From positions 1 to 8,608 of the forward strand of contig SLHK01000077.1 in the NCBI GenBank assembly GCA_007136165.1: 8,608 bases of DNA, read 5' to 3'. The position numbers were made by a program, and so were the translations under genes. The number at the start of each line of letters is the position of its first letter. Positions within the stretch are counted from its first letter, which is position 1. The notes beneath the pieces were generated by a model. It searched no databases, was not told the DNA's origin, and was given only the letters and a program-made list of their open reading frames with translations. The stretch comes from Syntrophomonadaceae bacterium (GTDB lineage Bacteria; Bacillota; Dethiobacteria; PWVN01). This document shows, in pieces, positions 5,645 through 8,608 of this stretch.

Positions 5645-6475
5645 TTATTTACTGCGCCGCTTGATGATCAAGGCATCGGACTTTTTGTTCTTCTGGCGGG
5701 TCTTCTTGCCCAGGGTGGGCACGCCCCAGGGGGTTACGGGACTCTTGCGGCCGATAGGCGCCTTGCCCTCGCCTCCGCCGTGGGGATGGTCCGCAGGGTT
5801 CATAACCACGCCCCTGACGGTGGGCCGTTTTCCCAGCCAGCGGGACCGGCCCGCTTTGCCTACGGTCAGGTTTTCGTGTTCCACGTTCCCCACCTGGCCC
5901 ACGGTAGCCCGGCAGTCCTGGAAGACCAGGCGCACTTCTCCGGAAGGCAGCCGGATATTGGCGTGCTTGCCTTCCTTGGCCATGAGCTGGGCGGCAGCCC
6001 CGGCAGAACGGACGATCTGGGCGCCCTTCCCCGGCATGAGCTCAATGTTATGGATATAAGTGCCCACAGGAATATGCCTGAGATCCAGGGCGTTACCCGG
6101 CTTGATGTCCGCCTGGGGGCCGGAAAGGAGCCTGCTCCCCACTTTCACCCCCACGGGAGCCAGGATATAGCGTTTTTCCCCGTCGGCATAATGGAGCAGG
6201 GCAATCCGGGCCGAGCGGTTGGGATCGTATTCGATGGTGGCCACCCGGGCGGGAACCCCGTCCTTGTTTCTTTTAAAGTCAATCTTCCGGTACTGGCGCT
6301 TGTGGCCGCCCCCTTGATGGCGTACGGTGATTTTCCCCCGCTGATTGCGGCCCGCCTTTTTTTTCAGGGGCTCCAGCAGGGCTTTTTCCGGCTTGTCGGT
6401 GGTGACATCCTTGAAATCCGACACCGTCATGAAGCGCTTCCCGGGAGATGTGGGAACGAATTTTTTTATTGCCAT
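5645..6475 (-). CDS. rplB: Large-subunit ribosomal protein L2
   Basis: L2 is a large, highly conserved protein that binds 23S rRNA near the peptidyl-transferase centre, supports subunit joining and forms intersubunit bridges. The 276-residue product is full length. Landmarks are RNQRGKITVRHQGGGHKRQYRKIDFKR (residues 43-69), the OB-fold/SH3-like core with LMPGKGAQIVRSAGA (147-160), and the C-terminal GVVMNPADHPHGGGEG (222-237). H230 corresponds to the histidine implicated in peptidyl-transferase function in E. coli L2. It ends KKSDALIIKRRSK. ATG 6475 follows AGGAGG. An A8 run at 6357-6364 falls in consecutive lysine codons, with the frame intact. Gaps are 23 nt from rplW and 20 nt to rpsS. Confidence 0.99.
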   Translation of the reverse strand: MAIKKFVPTSPGKRFMTVSDFKDVTTDKPEKALLEPLKKKAGRNQRGKITVRHQGGGHKRQYRKIDFKRNKDGVPARVATIEYDPNRSARIALLHYADGEKRYILAPVGVKVGSRLLSGPQADIKPGNALDLRHIPVGTYIHNIELMPGKGAQIVRSAGAAAQLMAKEGKHANIRLPSGEVRLVFQDCRATVGQVGNVEHENLTVGKAGRSRWLGKRPTVRGVVMNPADHPHGGGEGKAPIGRKSPVTPWGVPTLGKKTRQKNKKSDALIIKRRSK

Positions 6476-6498
6476 GATTCTCCCTCCTTCTTAGGGGC

Positions 6499-6789
6499 TT
6501 ACAGACCTTCAAATATTTCGATGGGCTTGCTGTCTTCCGTCAGGGTAACCACGGCTTTTTTCCAATCGGGCCGGTACCCCCTGTGGACACCCATCCGCTT
6601 GAACTTCCCCCTGACATTCAGGGTATTTACCGCTTTTACATTGACGCCGAAGAGCTCTTCCACTGCCTTCCTGATTTCCACCTTGGTGGCCTTTCTGGCC
6701 ACCTGGAAGGCATACTTTTTTTCCTCCATGATCATGGTGCCTTTTTCCGTTACCAGGGGCTTGATAATTATATCCTGGGGAGCCGTCAT
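6499..6789 (-). CDS. rplW: Large-subunit ribosomal protein L23
   Basis: L23 is at the peptide exit tunnel and is the main docking point for trigger factor and the signal recognition particle. The 96-residue product shows IIIKPLVTEKGTMIMEEKKYAFQVARKATKVEIRKAVEELFGVNVKAVNTLNVRGK, the family core, followed by GYRPDWKKAVVTLTEDSKPIEIFEGL. The length is normal. ATG 6789 overlaps the rplD stop by one base (TGATG), and AGGAGGTG lies eight bases upstream inside rplD; this arrangement favours coupled translation of L4 and L23. The gap to rplB is 23 nt. Identity is certain. Confidence 0.98.
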   Translation of the reverse strand: MTAPQDIIIKPLVTEKGTMIMEEKKYAFQVARKATKVEIRKAVEELFGVNVKAVNTLNVRGKFKRMGVHRGYRPDWKKAVVTLTEDSKPIEIFEGL

Positions 6790-7412
6790 CAGGCGAACAC
6801 CTCCTCTACCCTGGTCAGGGCGTCCCGGGTCAACAGCAGGTTCTTGTGATAGAGGATATCGTAAACATTCAGCTGGCCCGCCGGGAGAGTTTTGACTCCC
6901 TGAATATTTCTGGCGGATTTGATGACATTGGGCTCCGCGGCGGCGGTCACCAGCAGTACTTTGTCCCCGGCGTGTAAATTCTCTAAAGTCTTAACCATTT
7001 CTTTGGTTTTGGGCTCGGGAAAGGTGAGGGCATCCACCACAATCAACTCCCCGTCCCTGGCCTTGCTGCTGAGGGCGGATTTTAAAGCCAGCCTGCGGAC
7101 CTTCCTGGGAATCCGGTAGCCAAAATCCCGGGGGGTGGGTCCAAATGTAGTACCGCCGCCAACCCAGAGGGGAGAGCGGATGCTGCCGTGGCGGGCCCGG
7201 CCCGTGCCTTTTTGCCGCCAGGGCTTGCGCCCCCCGCCCCGGACAACGGAGCGGTCCTTGACAGCGGCGGTGCCCGCCCGCCGGTTGGCCAGGTGCATTT
7301 TTACCACCCGGTGCATTGAGGCATCGCTGACCTGGATGCCAAATATTTTCTCATCCAGCTCCACTTCGCCAACTTCTTCTCCCTGCATATTGAATAATGT
7401 TACTTTTGACAT
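6789..7412 (-). CDS. rplD: Large-subunit ribosomal protein L4
   Basis: L4 is a 50S assembly protein whose long loop reaches the peptide exit tunnel beside L22. The 207-residue product has the globular N-terminal part, then the tunnel loop at about residues 58-97, including KPWRQKGTGRARHGS (63-77), where macrolide-resistance changes occur in other bacteria; this stretch looks wild type. The C-terminal part (LRxALKSALSSKARDGELIVVD-like, then LLVTAAAEPNVIKSARNI and NVYDILYHKNLLLTRDALTRVEE) is standard. In E. coli L4 also represses the S10 operon through a long leader; no such leader is present here. ATG 7412 follows GGGAGGAG. It ends in a one-base overlap with rplW and begins 32 nt after rplC. 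Confidence 0.98.
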   Translation of the reverse strand: MSKVTLFNMQGEEVGEVELDEKIFGIQVSDASMHRVVKMHLANRRAGTAAVKDRSVVRGGGRKPWRQKGTGRARHGSIRSPLWVGGGTTFGPTPRDFGYRIPRKVRRLALKSALSSKARDGELIVVDALTFPEPKTKEMVKTLENLHAGDKVLLVTAAAEPNVIKSARNIQGVKTLPAGQLNVYDILYHKNLLLTRDALTRVEEVFA

Positions 7413-7444
7413 AGTTAACTCCTCCCTTCCTGTCCCCGCCGGAC

Positions 7445-8089
7445 TCAGGCTTTGGCCTTGGCCTTGCTTTTTACAGCACTTTTGATGGTTACCAGGCCCT
7501 TTTTGGGACCGGGAATGGCACCTTTAATCAAGATGAGGTTCCGTTCCGGATAGACTTTTGCAATTTCTAAATTCTGGACGGTAACACGAACGCCTCCCAT
7601 ACGTCCCGGCAGGGTTTGCCCCTTGAAGACCCGGGCTGCATCCACGCCCCCCAGAGTTCCCGGGCCCCTGTGGTAACGGGAACCGTGGGTCATGGGGCCC
7701 CGGTGCTGGTTGTGCCTTTTGATGCTGCCGGCAAAACCTTTTCCCCGGGACACGGCTACCACATCTATTTGTTCCCCGGCGCTGAAGATGTCCGCTGTGA
7801 TTTCCTGCCCGATATCATAGGAATCCATATCCTTAAGGGTTACTTCCCTCAAAAATTTTTTCGGCTTAAGCCCGGATTTTTGAAACTGGCCCAGGCGGGG
7901 TTTGCCGGCTTTGTGCTCCTTTATATCCATGTAACCGATCTGCAGGGCGTCGTAGCCGTGACTATCGCTGCTCATCTTCTGAACTACGGTGCACGGCCCC
8001 GCTTCCACCACGGTTACGGGAATGGCTTCCCCCTTTTCGCCAAAGATCTGGGTCATGCCAATTTTGCGGCCGAGTATTGCTTTTTTCAT
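7445..8089 (-). CDS. rplC: Large-subunit ribosomal protein L3
   Basis: L3 is one of the two assembly-initiator proteins of the 50S subunit, and its central extension approaches the peptidyl-transferase centre. The 214-residue product begins MKKAILGRKIGMTQIF and has the central extension (residues about 117-165: GKGFAGSIKRHN, GPMTHGSRYHRGPGTLG, RVFKGQTLPGRMGG) and the closing RVTVQNLEIAKVYPERNLILIKGAIPGPKKGLV. It then has a short lysine/alanine tail, SKAKAKA. The length fits the usual 205-215. ATG 8089 lies after GGGAGGTG. Gaps are 22 nt from rpsJ and 32 nt to rplD. Confidence 0.98.
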   Translation of the reverse strand: MKKAILGRKIGMTQIFGEKGEAIPVTVVEAGPCTVVQKMSSDSHGYDALQIGYMDIKEHKAGKPRLGQFQKSGLKPKKFLREVTLKDMDSYDIGQEITADIFSAGEQIDVVAVSRGKGFAGSIKRHNQHRGPMTHGSRYHRGPGTLGGVDAARVFKGQTLPGRMGGVRVTVQNLEIAKVYPERNLILIKGAIPGPKKGLVTIKSAVKSKAKAKA

Positions 8090-8111
8090 TATTCACACCT
8101 CCCCGTAAAGC

Positions 8112-8420
8112 CTATAATTTAATTTCAATATCGACACCGGCCGGCAGGTCAAGGCGCATCAAAGCATCGATGGTCTTTGGCGTAGGGTCCAGGATATCGA
8201 TAAGGCGTTTATGAGTGCGCATCTCAAACTGCTCACGGGAATCTTTGTACTTGTGAGGTGCCCGGATGACGGTATAGACATTTTTTTCTGTGGGCAAAGG
8301 GATGGGTCCCGAAACACTGGCCCCCGTCCGCCTGGCAGTTTCCACAATTTTGCCCGATGACTGGTCCAGAATCGAATGGTCAAAAGCCTTTAACCGGATC
8401 CGTATCTTTTGACTGGTCAT
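8112..8420 (-). CDS. rpsJ: Small-subunit ribosomal protein S10 (NusE)
   Basis: S10 is part of the 30S head and, as NusE, also joins NusB and NusG in antitermination and transcription-translation coupling. The 102-residue product contains IRIRLKAFDHSILDQS (residues 6-21), GPIPLPTEKNVYTVIRAPHKYKDSREQFEMRTHKRLIDI (38-76, which holds the long loop that enters the ribosome) and the ending MRLDLPAGVDIEIKL. The length is standard. ATG 8420 lies seven bases after AGGAGG. It is the first gene of the S10 part, 59 nt after tuf; that gap is filled by a hairpin and the binding site and leaves no room for an obvious promoter. Identity is certain. Confidence 0.99.
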   Translation of the reverse strand: MTSQKIRIRLKAFDHSILDQSSGKIVETARRTGASVSGPIPLPTEKNVYTVIRAPHKYKDSREQFEMRTHKRLIDILDPTPKTIDALMRLDLPAGVDIEIKL

Positions 8421-8443
8421 ACATTTTCCTCCTTTTGCTCAAG

Positions 8444-8477
8444 CCAGGGGCAGGCGGGGTTCCCGCCCGCCCCCTGG
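8444..8477 (-). other. GC-rich hairpin between tuf and rpsJ
   Basis: In the transcript the two arms (CCAGGGGG-CGGGCGGG and CCCGCCTG-CCCCTGG) can form about 15 pairs, with one bulged G, one G-U pair and a three-base AAC loop. It lies directly after the tuf stop (2 nt) and ends 10 nt before the rpsJ Shine-Dalgarno site. No T run follows on either strand, so it is not a canonical intrinsic terminator. It could be an RNA processing or stability element protecting the tuf 3' end, or an attenuator; its role is not shown by the sequence. Confidence 0.75.
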
Positions 8478-8479
8478 TA

Positions 8480-8608
8480 TTATCCGGCGCTGATCTCGGT
8501 AACCACCCCGGCCCCCACGGTGCGGCCGCCTTCCCGGATGGCAAAGCGGACGCCTTCTTCCATGGCAATGGGGGTAATCAGTTCAATGTCCATATTGATA
8601 TTATCCCC
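8480..8608 (-). CDS. tuf: Elongation factor Tu, C-terminal end only (5' part outside window)
   Basis: EF-Tu is the GTPase that delivers aminoacyl-tRNA to the ribosomal A site. Only the last 42 codons and the TAA stop are in the window. They read GDNINMDIELITPIAMEEGVRFAIREGG, then RTVGAGVVTEISAG, which is the final beta-barrel domain (domain 3) and the standard EF-Tu C-terminus; the frame is continuous to the window edge. I translated this by hand because the start is outside the window. Its position directly upstream of rpsJ indicates that the str operon (rpsL-rpsG-fusA-tuf in many Firmicutes) continues beyond the edge. Many bacteria carry two tuf copies; this cannot be judged here. Confidence 0.96.
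   Translation of the reverse strand, partial: GDNINMDIELITPIAMEEGVRFAIREGGRTVGAGVVTEISAG

Noticed and set aside
6279..6512. Minus-strand 77-codon frame overlapping the start of rplB in another phase
   Set aside because: Out-of-frame shadow of rplB; its sequence is what the L2 codons give when shifted by one base.
5780..6895. Plus-strand open frame of 371 codons opposite rplB, rplW and the end of rplD
   Set aside because: It lies fully antisense to conserved ribosomal genes, has no good binding site at its start and resembles no protein family. Long antisense frames are expected opposite GC-rich, highly biased coding sequence.
8444..8477. Rho-independent terminator between tuf and rpsJ
   Set aside because: The stem is strong but no T-rich tract follows it on either strand, and rpsJ has no visible promoter of its own in the remaining space.
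8380..8568. Minus-strand 62-codon frame across the tuf-rpsJ junction
   Set aside because: It is a shifted reading of the tuf 3' end followed by the hairpin and the rpsJ start; no independent support.

Overview
The window is one uninterrupted block of translation genes, all on the minus strand. In transcript order (high to low coordinate) it runs: 3' end of tuf, then rpsJ-rplC-rplD-rplW-rplB-rpsS-rplV-rpsC-rplP-rpmC-rpsQ (the S10 cluster), then rplN-rplX-rplE-rpsZ-rpsH-rplF-rplR-rpsE (the first part of the spc cluster). The rpsE gene runs off the low-coordinate edge. Both terminal genes are cut by the window: tuf lacks its 5' part and rpsE lacks its last codons. I see no mobile element, CRISPR array, tRNA, rRNA or accessory gene.

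The organism looks like a fairly GC-rich member of the Firmicutes, probably a clostridial lineage (Peptococcaceae/Moorella-like is my guess; the genus is not resolvable). Reasons: the short four-cysteine zinc form of S14 sits in the spc cluster; tuf directly precedes rpsJ; strong AGGAGG Shine-Dalgarno sites precede nearly every gene; L24 carries a C-terminal Cx2C...Cx2C element; and many start codons are TTG or GTG.

Layout. The gaps are 3-35 nt, except 59 nt between tuf and rpsJ, which holds a GC-rich hairpin. Three gene pairs overlap: rplD/rplW (1 nt), rpsC/rplP (23 nt) and rplP/rpmC (11 nt). No promoter or intrinsic terminator is evident inside the block, so the simplest reading is a single long str-S10-spc transcript. 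The products are nine proteins of the small subunit and ten of the large subunit, plus EF-Tu. Co-transcription and translational coupling would keep them near stoichiometric.

Several starts needed correction from the ribosome binding site. rplR starts at ATG 852, rplX at TTG 2977, rpmC at ATG 3882 and rplP at ATG 4309; each has a longer possible reading frame whose upstream start lies inside or upstream of the Shine-Dalgarno site. rpsE starts at TTG 464. Five genes (rplV, rpsC, rpsQ, rplX, rpsE) appear to use TTG and two (rplF, rpsZ) GTG. I found no undescribed biological system. The points worth a second look are the start-codon pattern, the tuf-rpsJ hairpin, and a five-codon ATG reading frame overlapping the rpsE start.
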